A DNA stretch of 64,000 nt from Aphelocoma coerulescens. Taxonomy: Eukaryota; Chordata; Aves; Passeriformes; Corvidae. Below the pieces are notes generated by a model. It searched no databases. It saw nothing but the letters and a program-made list of their open reading frames with translations, and was not told the DNA's origin. This document shows, piece after piece, positions 50,501-61,200 of the stretch. The stretch covers positions 7,812,924-7,876,923 of the forward strand of contig NC_091023.1 of NCBI RefSeq assembly GCF_041296385.1, in the 5' to 3' direction. The stretch's first letter is position 1. The number at the start of each line of letters is the position of its first letter. A program made the translations under genes and the position numbers.

Positions 50501-53500
50501 ACTTAGATTTTATATGCTATATAAAATCTTTCTGTATCAGATTATTAGCAAGCATTAAATAGAAAACCAATTCTCTTCCTTACTCTGACATCACACCTTT
50601 GTGAGTCCATTCCAGATTGCTGGTACTCACATTCTATAGACTGGTTGTAAAATTTGACAGGAATTAGAAACTTCAACAATTAAATTGTCAGAATTCATCT
50701 GTGAAGTGCCCATGGCCTATAAAAAAAAAATATGAAAATTTGTTTTTGTGCAGGAAAGGCACAGGCAACAATAAAGTGTTGCCAGCCCAAGTTTTGATTT
50801 TCCCAGCACAAGTTCATGACCATAGCTCAGTTGCCTTTAATTCCCCCTTGTTAATGATCCCAAAGCACAAAATATACAAACAGAGCAACAAATATTGGTA
50901 GCTGCTAAAATACACCAAAATTACACTGCAGATATAAAATAGGAATTATTTCTTCAGAGATGAAAACACAAACTATGAAAAATCTGCTCTTCTCTGACTC
51001 TTTAATGGTAGAGCAAGCTTCTCACAGATTGGTATATGAACAAAGGAGTGGGGAGTGTTACATATAATTTACACAAATAACTGCAGGCACATTTCTGAAA
51101 GACAAAAATAAGTCAAATATACAAAACCATAGCAGAAAGTGGTGGTAAAAAAACTGATTAAGAAGAATTAAACCAGAAGTCAGTGCAATGTTTATAGCTT
51201 ACAGAGCAACAAGTTACTGTTTTGAAAGGTTACATTTTTCATTTCACAAATTTACAACTGAAAAAGCAGGCATGCAGGTTTTCTAGAGAAGACTGCTCAC
51301 ACACACAGTTATTTACCACTCAGTGCAGTTTCATGCATATAATTCTCTAGAGAGCCTGTTTAATGAGAGGCCAAGGCAGATAACCACTAAAAGACATCAT
51401 TCAATTATTGAACATGTTTTGTTGGGGTTTTTCCCACATTTATTGTCACCTCTCATTTGCAGATATAACTGTAGGATGAAGCTAAAAAGTTACAGATCCT
51501 TACCTGCCACACCAGCTGAAATCATGTGTACCTGGGTAGAATCTGGATTGAAAATATTGTTCAACTTTTCCTTGCAGTTTGAGTAAGCAGCAAAATATAT
51601 TGCTCTAAAATTAGAACAAAATCCAAGTTATGTTATGTTTAACACGTCAAAATCCTTAACAAGCAGAGCCATTAACTCTTGCAAAGTAGTGGGACTATAC
51701 TAGGAATGGAAAAGACATGACACTTGAACTTGTTTTCCCCCCAGACAACAGCTCCAATTATCAATTAGTGAGGGGAAGGACAGATAGTTTGAAATATGGC
51801 AGTGATTTTTGTGACACTAGGAAGTTCAGCCAGAGAAGAAAAACACTAAAAAAGATTCAGTATTCCTCAACATTAATAATAGAACAAATTTCTTCTAATG
51901 GACCTCAACTCATTCAAAGAGCAGGACAATTTGAAGAGAACTAGCAAGTATGTAGCTTCTTAAAAAACCAAACAACATTCTTATTACTATAGCATTTAAG
52001 ATTTAAAAGTTGCTAATTTGTGGTTATAAATATTTATGCTTTAAATGCTAGAACAGCTGTGAAGCTGCAATTCACATTTTGTTTCCAGAGTTTTGTATTT
52101 ATAATAGACACTGATTTTTGTCTCTGAATACACCATGAAAAATGTTGTAAACTTGTGCTACACTCAAGTTTGTGAGCTGGTATCAAAACAAAGCCAGACA
52201 AAGTCAGCATCCCAATTCAATATTATGAAAAATGCTTGGTTTCAGTCATTAAAGCTAAAAATCTTATTTTAAGCACATCTAAACCTCACATTTCAGGTTG
52301 TAACGCAGTTGTTTTATATCTACAGACACCTCTCTGCAAGAGAAAAAAAATCAATGTGCCACTTTTCCCGACCAGAACATTAACATCATTAGCTGTGCAA
52401 ACATGTTTTTCTTTATTACAAAAAAGATAAAGTGCTTGTTTTGTGGGTGTAATTTCTAAAATGGAACCTGTACTCAGTTAAGTACACTGGATGTGTTATG
52501 AAACATGCTTCTCTACAGCTTATTTAAACAAAGAGCTGATGTTAAATCCACTTAGCTAATGCTTAATTGAAATGAAGTACTGGTTGAAGACAGAATCAGC
52601 CAGAGGGAAATAAAGATGTGCTTATAAATAAGGTTTGCACTCTATATCAAGCTGACATTTTTGGTATGGCGGATGGGAGGCAACAAGCTAAGTATTTCAC
52701 CTGGGGGAAGAACCAAAGGGAAACAGAAGGCTTCACATATAATTAACTGAAAAAAATTTCTTTTTTTCAGCTGAGGATATTCTTCATGGAGGATAGACAT
52801 TTATGCAATGGATCCCATTCCTGAGTAAAAATGTCCATTAAAGTGATATCAATATTGAAGATTTGATAGAACAGATCGGTCTATTGTACAAAAGTTACAG
52901 GCTCTCCAGACTAGGAAGTGCTGACATCCCGTAGGTGTCAAGAACAAAAACATTACTGGGTTTACTTCAGCTTTTCCAAAGACTGGTGCTAATCTAGTGA
53001 TCAGAAAATACCTCAGATATTCCCAAATCCTTAAAAAAAATTGTTAAAATAAAAACAATCTAATTCCTTCATTGTGTTTTTCTCTTATTTATGCAGAGGA
53101 TCTAAAGAACATTACCTCATCAGATCTAAAGTTCAGTTTAGTAATATTTTTCAGAAACATCCAAATACCTCAAACCAAAAAAGTTAGGATACTCTCCAAC
53201 TGAGTGTGCAAGAGATAGGAATGTTTTCTCTTCAAACAAAATAAATAAACAAACAAAAGCAGGGCACTAAGTCAAGGAAAGAATAAAACCTTTGTGGAAT
53301 ATATTCCCCCTGCATAAAGGCTCTTCTCAGAGAAGAAAAACTATGAGCCAGGAAACAACTTCAAGTATCCTCATCCAGGCCTGAAGAATTATATTACTTT
53401 TACACAGCTCTGTTTCTGTACTCTTCCTATGTACTCTCCTATTTTTAGACTGAACTTCAGCTAGCAGTTCTATGTAAGGATAAATTCAAACTCTGGCATG

Positions 53501-56500
53501 ATCTGCTCCTCTCTCTGCCTGCCAGCACCAGCTAAGGAGCTGGAGTATTTGTGCTGATGCAGAGCAATAGACAACAGCAACACCACTGCCAACTAGATCA
53601 GATTTACATCCTCAGCCCTGCACTGCCCCAGTACCCTTTGGAGCCCAGCCCACTGCTGGATCTGCTTTCTCAGGGACAGCTGGTGAATCTCCCATCGTAC
53701 GCAATGTCTCAACCTTTTTGAAGTTTCAGAACAGGCTTTCTCCTCCTGCAGGGGAGCACCAGGCAGTGCTTCACCAGAACTCAGGAAGGAAGACCCAGTA
53801 TTTTGAGGATACAGTCACATAATTGCTTCCTGAAGATGAAGGATTAACTGAAAGCTAAGTATACCTTTGTATTTTCCAAGATCCAAACTTGTAGTTTACA
53901 TGTGCAATTCCTTATGAATTTTTCTTTTTAACTGGACAAAACTCTGCACAAGGGATAGTACACAACAGTAAATACTACTACAGTAGCACACAGGATAAGA
54001 AATGCTGAGACAGCTGGAGGTCTGGAGTACATAAATGGCTCAATTCCTCAGGCAAAAAATTACCCCAGGAATCAAAGGTTACCTGCTGCTAATTAAGTAT
54101 TTACAACTGCAGATGCAAGACTTTTTTCAAATAAACCTTAAATCCCTTAATGTATTTCATTTATTGTGCATATCTGTACTCACCTGGAAGGCGCAACACC
54201 AACTAAATTAGGACCCAGCCCTCTGAATAGAGAACGAGGGCCTTCATTTTGCAAGATCATCCTAGAAAACAAAAAGACAATACTGGAACATTCACAGCAA
54301 AATTAAGGAATGTACTAACCACCAAAACTATATTGTGTGAAAAGCTTTCATAGTAATTGATAATAATACAGTGCTGGCCATAAAAAAAATTAGTCGTTTC
54401 CTAGAATCAGCATAAAAAAAATTACATTATTGCTCAACATACCATGAAAACCATAAACTAAATGCAGAAGTAAGACTTAACATCTCAATACAGGTTTAAC
54501 TTATGTATAGGAACACATACATGCATGGAGTTGTCTGTTAGGAAGTTAAAGAAAGCCTCCTTGAATCAGGGACAAAATACAAAGCATGGAAATGTTCCCA
54601 TTCATGTAGGTTGTAGATTGCTCAGGAAACAAAAATACTTTATTCTATGCTACATTCCTTTCACCACTCTTCAGCTCCCAATGCTTGTGAACTTTTTTGA
54701 GTGGGAGGGCCAGAGAACAAAGGGCAAGAGAGAAGGAGAGGAGAGAGACTTCAGAAGTTCAGTTTCACTGAGCCATTGCTGTCCAAGAGCCACTCTGGAA
54801 GATGTTGGTCTACTGCTCATGACACCCAGCCAAGGACACCTTTGGCAATTTATTATCTCTTCTCAAAAAGAGAGAGACCTCAACATAGCTTTGCATCTGC
54901 TACCCCACTGTGATTCCACAAGGTTCCCAACAGTTCCATGGCAGAAGTTTGTATCTGTAAGGCTGCTTTCCTCCATGTTCTGGTTTTTTCATACCCATAA
55001 ATTACTGAAATCCACTAAGTATTCAACTAGTAGCACATTCTTAGCTTTTTCTTTAAGGCATGGTGATTATTTTGCCTGTAGTAAAAGGAAGTTGAAAACT
55101 ACAATGTGAAAAGTGGCCCTTGCTAGAGGCTGGCAGGGATTTCCTCCTATTCCTCTGAACTGCTGCCTGTGTGCTCCTATCCAAGCACTGCTGCTGGGCT
55201 GTGGAGCCAGTGTTTTTTTGCTTTCTGACTTGTTCCAGAGAAGACAATCCTTACCTCTCCACACAAGGTAATTCACTGATAGTAACTGAGACAAGAGTGC
55301 AACCCATGCAGAGTCACAGCCACAGTACAGTCCTCACATCTCCTATACCATGTTTACTATGAACACAGCTCAGGAAAGACTGCTTGGGTGGCAGCAGGGT
55401 ATAACCTTCCCCATTTGTGGAATTTACAGAGAAGCAGGGATACAAGCAGTGAGTTGAGACCTCAAATAAGGCATTATTAGTCCTTTAGTTTTGCAATATG
55501 GATCCCATGTAGTTGTGGATTTTAGGAAGAGTTGAAGACCATTATGCAGCAAGGTACCCTGGCACAGTAAGACACTACGCATTAATATTCAGTTTTAGTG
55601 AAATCAATCTGCCCCACAATCTAGATGCTAATCACTGGTATTTTACAAAGTATGGTAGGACATGGGCAGAGTAACAAGGACTACCTGCATCCCATTACTG
55701 CAAATTGCTCTAGCAATTACTTTAAAACCAGATTTAAAGTTAAGAATTAACTACATTCCCAGATGCTGCAAAACAGAGCCCTGCGCTTATTGATTTAGAA
55801 GCATTGGCCAATGCACACAAATAGCTCTCCTGTATATTTCTTCTTCAAAGAGCAATGCAGGTTAATGACAAGTCAATTACTTAATAAAGCAAACTACCCT
55901 TGTATAAATGGCCATTTTGTTTGGAATTTACTATGAGAACAAACAAGTGAAAGCAATCTATAGCACTGAAGGAGATTCCAAGCCTATTCTGACTCCCAGC
56001 AGCTGATTCACAATTGCTCTGCTGCAAAATCAAACTGAAAGTTTGCCTTTACTTTCACTAAGCAAAGATAAAACAGTGGTTCTGCAGTTACCACTGCTAT
56101 TTAGGAATACTGACATATAAGGTGCCCAGCAACATTCCAGCTTTGTGTCCATAACGATTAGCTATCATTTCACTGTGTGAGCAGCATTGCTCCACAGCAG
56201 TAATTGGAATATTGAGCGCATACTCAAAGACACCTTGGAAATACAAATAACCTGGACCTTTTTTTTTTGTCATCCTGAAAGAATTTTCATGCCTTGCAAT
56301 GCTGAACCCAATTAACATGATCTGTGTTCACTAAACCACTACTTAAAAATCACTACCACCACATCATGTGTTACACATGCATATATGCACATATAGCTAT
56401 ACATGTATTCAAAGCAGCAGGAATCTCAGTGTCTTAGAAACATAGGAATGAAGTGAACCATGTCTACTTGCTTCTTTTGGATCTACAGTCCCAGAATTTG

Positions 56501-58247
56501 ACAGAGAGCAAAGAGCTAAAGAGAGGTTGCAACAGACGGGATTATATTGGAGGTAGCTACTGGTGCTCTTTTCCATTCACAGATGCCAGCTGGAGGAGCA
56601 CCAGAGGCTGCACTGAAAATAAGACACAAATTTCTACATTAAAGAGCAGATCTCAGAGCCTGCACTTGTTTATTGAAAGCAGTTAAGGGCAAATCCATGG
56701 TTGGAAGAGCAGGACAAGTGCCCCATACGACCTCAACTGACCTTCTTATGTCACATGGAGAGCCTGCACTGGGAGGCTGGTGAGATTTCCATTAGCAAGA
56801 CCTCAGGTTTAAATTGTGCAAGATGAGTGATGAGAATATGGAATATGAAATGCAACACATATCTAAGAACAAAAGAATTTGCTTTTGTTGCCAATCAATA
56901 GAGTCACCTGTTCTTCTGAGTTTGTTTCCTGACAGAGATGCCTTTGAAGTCACCTCCACTGATGCTTAAGATGCAGAAATGATTCTACAGCAGTCAGTTC
57001 ACTGAAATTCTGACATAATTTGCCTGATTCACTCTGCTTTTAGACTGAATAATGTGAGCCTTGGAGCACTGCACTGAATTTGCTATGACACAACCACACT
57101 CTGACAACTATGAGTCAAAAAATATCAAGTGACAGTAAGGGTATGACAGTGACAAAGGAATCCAGTTTTATTTCCCCACTAAACAGCCCTAGTACCTTAA
57201 ACAAGAGTAACCATGTCCTGCACCTACGTATTTTTATTGTCACAGTCCATTGCCATGTCACTTGGTATCTTTTCACATTTACTGTATTTAAAGAACTTGA
57301 AACCCAGAATTTGTCAAGATTCAACCAACTTTCTAATGCAAGAAGCAGTTGCAGGTCCTTCCTGGAAGAAATTTCCCCTCCTCCCCAAATACTGAAGGTG
57401 AGCCTGAGCCCCCCAGGGTGAAGTGAACCCTTCCTGTGGGCATTACAAGCAGTTTAACTGTGACCTTACAACTTTCCTGCTGGCTCCTGAACTACACAAG
57501 CACTGCCAGCAAGGAGAGGAGAGGCAGCCCTCATTCAGTAAGGCACAACACAAACAAGACATCCCAGATCTTGGCAAAAGCTGACCTTAGCTATTTCTTA
57601 CTAGCTCTAAAAGAGTATTACTAATCACACATTCACCAGAACACATTCAAAGGCATAAAATGTGTGGGTGGTGAAAGTTGAAAGAGACTAAAAGGCTGAG
57701 TTAATTTTAATTGCCTCCTTATTTGGTAACTTCTATGATTTGGACACAAAATAGTTAAAAAAAGTCTTATACGAACACTTTTTCAGAATGAACATGAGAG
57801 TCTGGCATGTAAATGTTACAATGTTGCCAGTGAATTCTAGGCACACAGTTAGGAGCCGAGTTGTACAAGGTAAATCTGCTCTGGCTACTTCAAGATAAAA
57901 ACTCGAGCATGAAGAACATTTGAAAATTTGGAAACAATTAAAAGGCAAAATATGGGAAGTCATCTCCTAGTAATATCACGACAAACGTAAGAGTCACTTT
58001 CACACAGATTTGTTCAGCACACCTGTCCTCCTCCCTCCCCAAAATGAACCCAAACCTTTGTGCCAGCTACACTCACTTCAGACAGTGGAGAGGTCCAGGA
58101 GAAACTCTGGTTACTCGGTTGACGGTAGCACCACTCACAGTGTTGAGATGAACTTCAGATATGTAGAGAGTCACAGAAGAGGACTGCAGTCGTGTTTTTA
58201 CAACTTCCAGTGGACATGTCAGAATTGCACCAACAGTACCTCCACAT
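41374..58247 (-). CDS. SLC25A36: SLC25A36, mitochondrial pyrimidine/guanine nucleotide carrier (six 3' coding exons; 5' exon outside window)
   Basis: This is a six-transmembrane mitochondrial carrier of the inner membrane. The family member SLC25A36 (PNC2) is known to move cytosine and guanine (deoxy)nucleotides into and out of the matrix, supporting mitochondrial DNA and RNA synthesis. Six exons join in frame: 58247-58077, 54261-54184, 51604-51504, 44127-44061, 42570-42281 and 41567-41374. They give about 300 residues against 311 in human. All three carrier signatures are visible: [10 protein letters not shown] in repeat 1, [10 protein letters not shown] in repeat 2 and [11 protein letters not shown] in repeat 3. 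The tryptophan in the second signature, where other carriers have an acidic residue, marks the pyrimidine-nucleotide/folate/NAD subgroup. The C-terminus VVVYLLDG and internal [17 protein letters not shown] separate it from the paralogue SLC25A33. Every junction is GT-AG with matching phase. The N-terminal ~13 residues (MSQRDT-type in mammals) are not found before 64000. Oddity: DFVRMM where mammals have DFVGMM. Confidence 0.96.
41568..42280 (-). other. SLC25A36 intron 6
   Basis: 713-bp intron, GTAAGT to TTTGTACAG. An open frame on the opposite strand (42061-42435) only shadows the neighbouring exon. I see no repeat or other feature. Confidence 0.9.
42281..42570 (-). CDS. SLC25A36: SLC25A36 coding exon 6
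   Basis: 290 bp, the largest exon. The acceptor is CCTTTTTAG above 42570 and the donor is CATG|GTAAGT below 42281. It starts with [20 protein letters not shown], followed by [19 protein letters not shown] (helix 4), an acidic linker ([13 protein letters not shown]) and helix 5 up to AYPH, the start of the third carrier signature. A frame that runs on into the intron past 42281 (GKWDMCS) is intronic and not part of the protein. The linker is followed by DFVRMM, where mammals have DFVGMM. Confidence 0.96.
42571..44060 (-). other. SLC25A36 intron 5
   Basis: 1,490-bp intron, GTAAAG to CCTTTTTAG. It holds a short A/CAA-rich patch at about 43640-43680. Nothing else is recognisable. Confidence 0.9.
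44061..44127 (-). CDS. SLC25A36: SLC25A36 coding exon 5
   Basis: 67 bp. The acceptor is ATTTTTTAG above 44127 and the donor is AAG|GTAAAG below 44061. It encodes [20 protein letters not shown] plus A: helix 3 with the second carrier signature, in which P-I-W replaces the usual P-x-D/E. Two bases finish a glycine at the start and two begin an arginine at the end. Confidence 0.95.
44859..44935 (+). repeat. Homopurine tract (polypyrimidine on the SLC25A36 strand)
   Basis: 77 bp of A and G interrupted by only two C (44867, 44891), with 44 uninterrupted purines at 44892-44935. In the SLC25A36 transcript it reads as a long CU-rich tract in intron 4, about 730 nt upstream of the exon 5 acceptor. 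Such tracts can bind PTB-type splicing regulators or form triplex DNA; neither is shown here. Confidence 0.9.
44967..44980 (+). repeat. (GA)7 microsatellite
   Basis: Seven GA units just beside the homopurine tract at 44859-44935, extending the purine-rich character of this part of intron 4. Confidence 0.9.
51504..51604 (-). CDS. SLC25A36: SLC25A36 coding exon 4
   Basis: 101 bp. The acceptor is ATTTTAG above 51604 and the donor is CAG|GTAAGG below 51504. It encodes [18 protein letters not shown] then [15 protein letters not shown]: the end of helix 2, the cytosolic loop and the start of helix 3. The phase is 1 base in and 1 base out, joining exactly to exons 3 and 5. Confidence 0.95.
51605..54183 (-). 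other. SLC25A36 intron 3
   Basis: 2,579-bp intron, GTGAGT to ATTTTAG. It has no recognised repeat or exon; only short simple AAAT/AAAC runs occur near 53240. Confidence 0.9.
54184..54261 (-). CDS. SLC25A36: SLC25A36 coding exon 3
   Basis: 78 bp. The acceptor is TTTTCTAG just above 54261 and the donor is CAG|GTGAGTAC below 54184. It encodes [20 protein letters not shown] then GVAPS: the end of the matrix helix (EGPRSLFRG motif) and the start of transmembrane helix 2. One base completes the preceding lysine, and the last two bases begin the arginine finished by the next exon. Confidence 0.95.
54262..58076 (-). other. SLC25A36 intron 2
   Basis: 3,815-bp intron, GTGAGT to TTTTCTAG. A 194-codon open frame on the other strand (54525-55109) resembles nothing I know and is probably chance. 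No repeat is recognised. Confidence 0.9.
58077..58247 (-). CDS. SLC25A36: SLC25A36 coding exon 2 (first in window)
   Basis: 171 bp. The acceptor is TTTGCAG at 58248-58254 and the donor is AA|GTGAGTG below 58077. Reading starts with one base that completes a glycine codon, then [20 protein letters not shown] (transmembrane helix 1 with the first carrier signature). The matrix loop follows, ending in VSPGPLHCL. The loop contains NRVTRVSPG, about two residues longer than the human NRVVSPG as I recall it. The exon ends two bases into a lysine codon. Confidence 0.95.
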
Positions 58248-61200
58248 CTGCAAAGGTAAATAGGATCGCCACATTTTTAACTGCAAAGTAACTGAAGGGT
58301 ACCTTCACATAGAATGGACATTATACTCAACACAGTCATACTGCAAAGGTGAAGAACCAACAGGAACATGTGTCACAATGACAGTTATTTGCCCTTGAAG
58401 GCAAGCAAACTGTTAAGTCAGTTTGTAAACCCCACAACTTGAAGTGAAAATTTAAACAGAAAAAAAGTAGTCAAGGTACATAGCTTTCAGTACATGCTGT
58501 TCAAATCAGTTCTGGAAAGTAGCTCAGTAGCTTAAATGTTTAACTTTTTATGGTAAATTTTAACTTTTTTTTTTAATGTTTAGTGTGCTCCTGACCACAA
58601 ACAAGGTGCCAAAAACCCTTAAGGGCAGAAGAGGTTTATGCACTATGCACACAGAGCTACATGTAAGAACTGGTAACATCTGTGGTGTGGCAATTTAACA
58701 CCATCTTCAAAAGCCCGATTGCATTTTGGTCCTTGTACCATGAAAGCAGCGGCTGTGCAAGTGCTTCCTGAGCTGTGCCCATTTCAGAAAGACAGACCAG
58801 GTACCGTAGAGTAGAACCTGCAAGGCCAGAAGAGCTCACATGGCTGACCAGGTGAAGAGTCGCAGGGTTTGCTTCAGTCTGCCTCTCATTCTGAGAGCGA
58901 GCCAAGGCAAGCTGTGCACAGCTTGTGCTGACAGAGCAGTTCCTGCCGTTCTGCTCGAGCACAGCGCAGCCAGGAACACACTGCCCTGCACAGCTCTGCT
59001 CAGAGCCTTCCTGGGCTTCCCCAGAACTCAGTGATTAATATCTACATTCTTAGCTCTGCAGAGCCTAGAGGAAAAATAGCAAATCTACAAAGTCTGAGTT
59101 CCAAGACAGTCTCTTGAACATTTTCAGAGATCAGTATTCTTAGCATTGCTAAACACCCTTCTTAAAACTATGGCCAGGACACTATCTCCTTTAAAAAACA
59201 AATAAGCTAACTAAAAATCCAACCCAAGGAAGCAAACCTAGATTTCAGTTCAGGTATTAATGCTAACTACAGCTCAGTTTGAAATGCACTAACACATAAA
59301 TATAATTTGTACTAAATTCAAAGGGCCAAGCATTTGTTCCCCCTAATAAATATAATAACATATATATATAATGAGAAGAAGTGCTTGATTCTGACAAGAT
59401 AGTTATCAGCTATTTTTTTTTTTAACACAAGCAGCTCAAACACCCCCAAACCCTTTAATAAGCTGTAAGACTGTTCAAGTCTTTTTAAAATGTTTTCCAA
59501 AATGCAACAGAGTTCAGCCCAAAGTAGGAGTAACAGCTAAGACTCAAGATCTCCTATAAATTTTAATAGGAGGGTAGTCTGACAACACTCTTCTACCATA
59601 GGGAATACAAAAAATATAGCACTGCACCCTACAAACCTAATCTGTTTGTATGAAGTGAACTGAGAGTAGAGCTGCCAAGTAGAAGTTTGACTATGTTCAC
59701 TTAACACTGCATTTAAACACTGTGACCTAGAGGTACCCCGTTACTAAGCCTAAAGGTATCCTGCCCATCCCTAACTCCAACATTAGACTGAAGTCTATTC
59801 TCTTCCAAGGCTTAATTGGGGAAAGATAATAAATTTCTTTGCCAGTCTGGAAAAAAGTGTTATCACAGGAAGACGAAAGACAGTCCTTCAGTGTGTGCCA
59901 CACAAATGCAGTTACAGCCTCACACAAACCTTAGAGCAACCTGCTCTGAATAAACAATTCACTTGTTTCTAACAGTAAGCTACATATAAACTTATTTTAA
60001 AATTAGAGTTGCAGAAAGAGAGAGTAGATGTGCTAATATTTATTTCAGCCAGGGCTGGAAGTAGCAGGAACGTGTAACATGTTAAGGCTCCTTATGAACA
60101 GCATGTGAGAAGCACAGGTAGATCAGCTCCCAAAACAATTTGACATGATGCTACTGAAGCTCTAAAGCTCTGAGACAGACAAAGTTGTCTGTGTTTCCTG
60201 CAGTTCAAAACAGACTCCACCCCATAGTAACGTGCCTACGCAGGCAATGTAGGAAGTTGGCTTTCGAGTTTATTTCCTTTCTTTCACTCCGTCCATTTCT
60301 GTTCCCCTTGAGCTTACTCTCAACGTTTCTGCATTTCATTTTGGACATTACACAAGAACTTGTTTTCAAGCAACGGTAATCACAAGAGAAAGTACACGAT
60401 ATGATTTATATTAATGAGATAAATGCTGTGAAGTGGGGAAGAAATGAGGACAAAAAACTTGACCTGCATTCTTGAACAGGGCTTGGAGTTTGGAGCCCTT
60501 AAGCTCCCTCCAGCTACATCAGAGCAGAAAAATTTTCTAAAGTTGAAGATTAATGCTGACCTGAATGCTCCCCTACACCACACCCAAATCACAAGGGATG
60601 CCTGACTACAACACTTCTGCCAGACATCCACTGTAGATGGGTCACACGTCCTTCACTCAGCAATGGATTACTTGGGACGGGGGCTGATACACAGCTACTC
60701 TGTGCTTGCTCTTTGTAACTTTGGCTACGGCAGGCACTGGTCAGTGACAGCCAGCAGATGTAACAGCAGCCAGCACTATGATCACACGCATCATAAGCTC
60801 TCTTTAAGAGCATTTTCCTGCACCACCTTCTGCCATTCAAGTAATTTCAAATAATCAGCACCCTTGGCAGTTTCTTGCTGTTGTGCTTCTTTGATTAGGC
60901 TTTTCTTAAACAATTTAAGATGTCTTGACTAATCCCAAGAATATTTTTAATGTTTTCCACAATTGAAAATAGTTTATAGTTTGAATTAAACTTCTGTCCC
61001 CCATCTTCAAGATCTCAAGTTGCTAGTTAAAATTGCTGAAGAAAGCTGAGAAGTTTTACAGTGCTATGTGGTTCTGTAATTCAAGTCTTGGCAAAATTCC
61101 CGATGTCTGCTTCTGTCAAAGTAATATGTCATTTTCCCAGCCCCAAAAAGACCCATATAATAGACACAACATCCGAAACTGAAAGAGTAAAAGAAATATC

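Larger units (their letters stand above)
44128..51503 (-). other. SLC25A36 intron 4
   Basis: 7,376-bp intron, GTAAGG to ATTTTTTAG, the largest complete intron here. It contains a homopurine tract at 44859-44935, a (GA)7 run at 44967-44980 and short A-runs near 47560. I see no coding exon; the protein is continuous between the flanking exons. Confidence 0.9.

Noticed and set aside
54525..55109. 194-codon plus-strand frame inside SLC25A36 intron 2
   Set aside because: No recognisable domain and antisense to the gene. Such a length can arise by chance in 64 kb.
58840..59040. GC-richer patch considered as SLC25A36 exon 1
   Set aside because: It has no in-frame start with the expected short N-terminus and no donor in the required phase, and CpG density is low.
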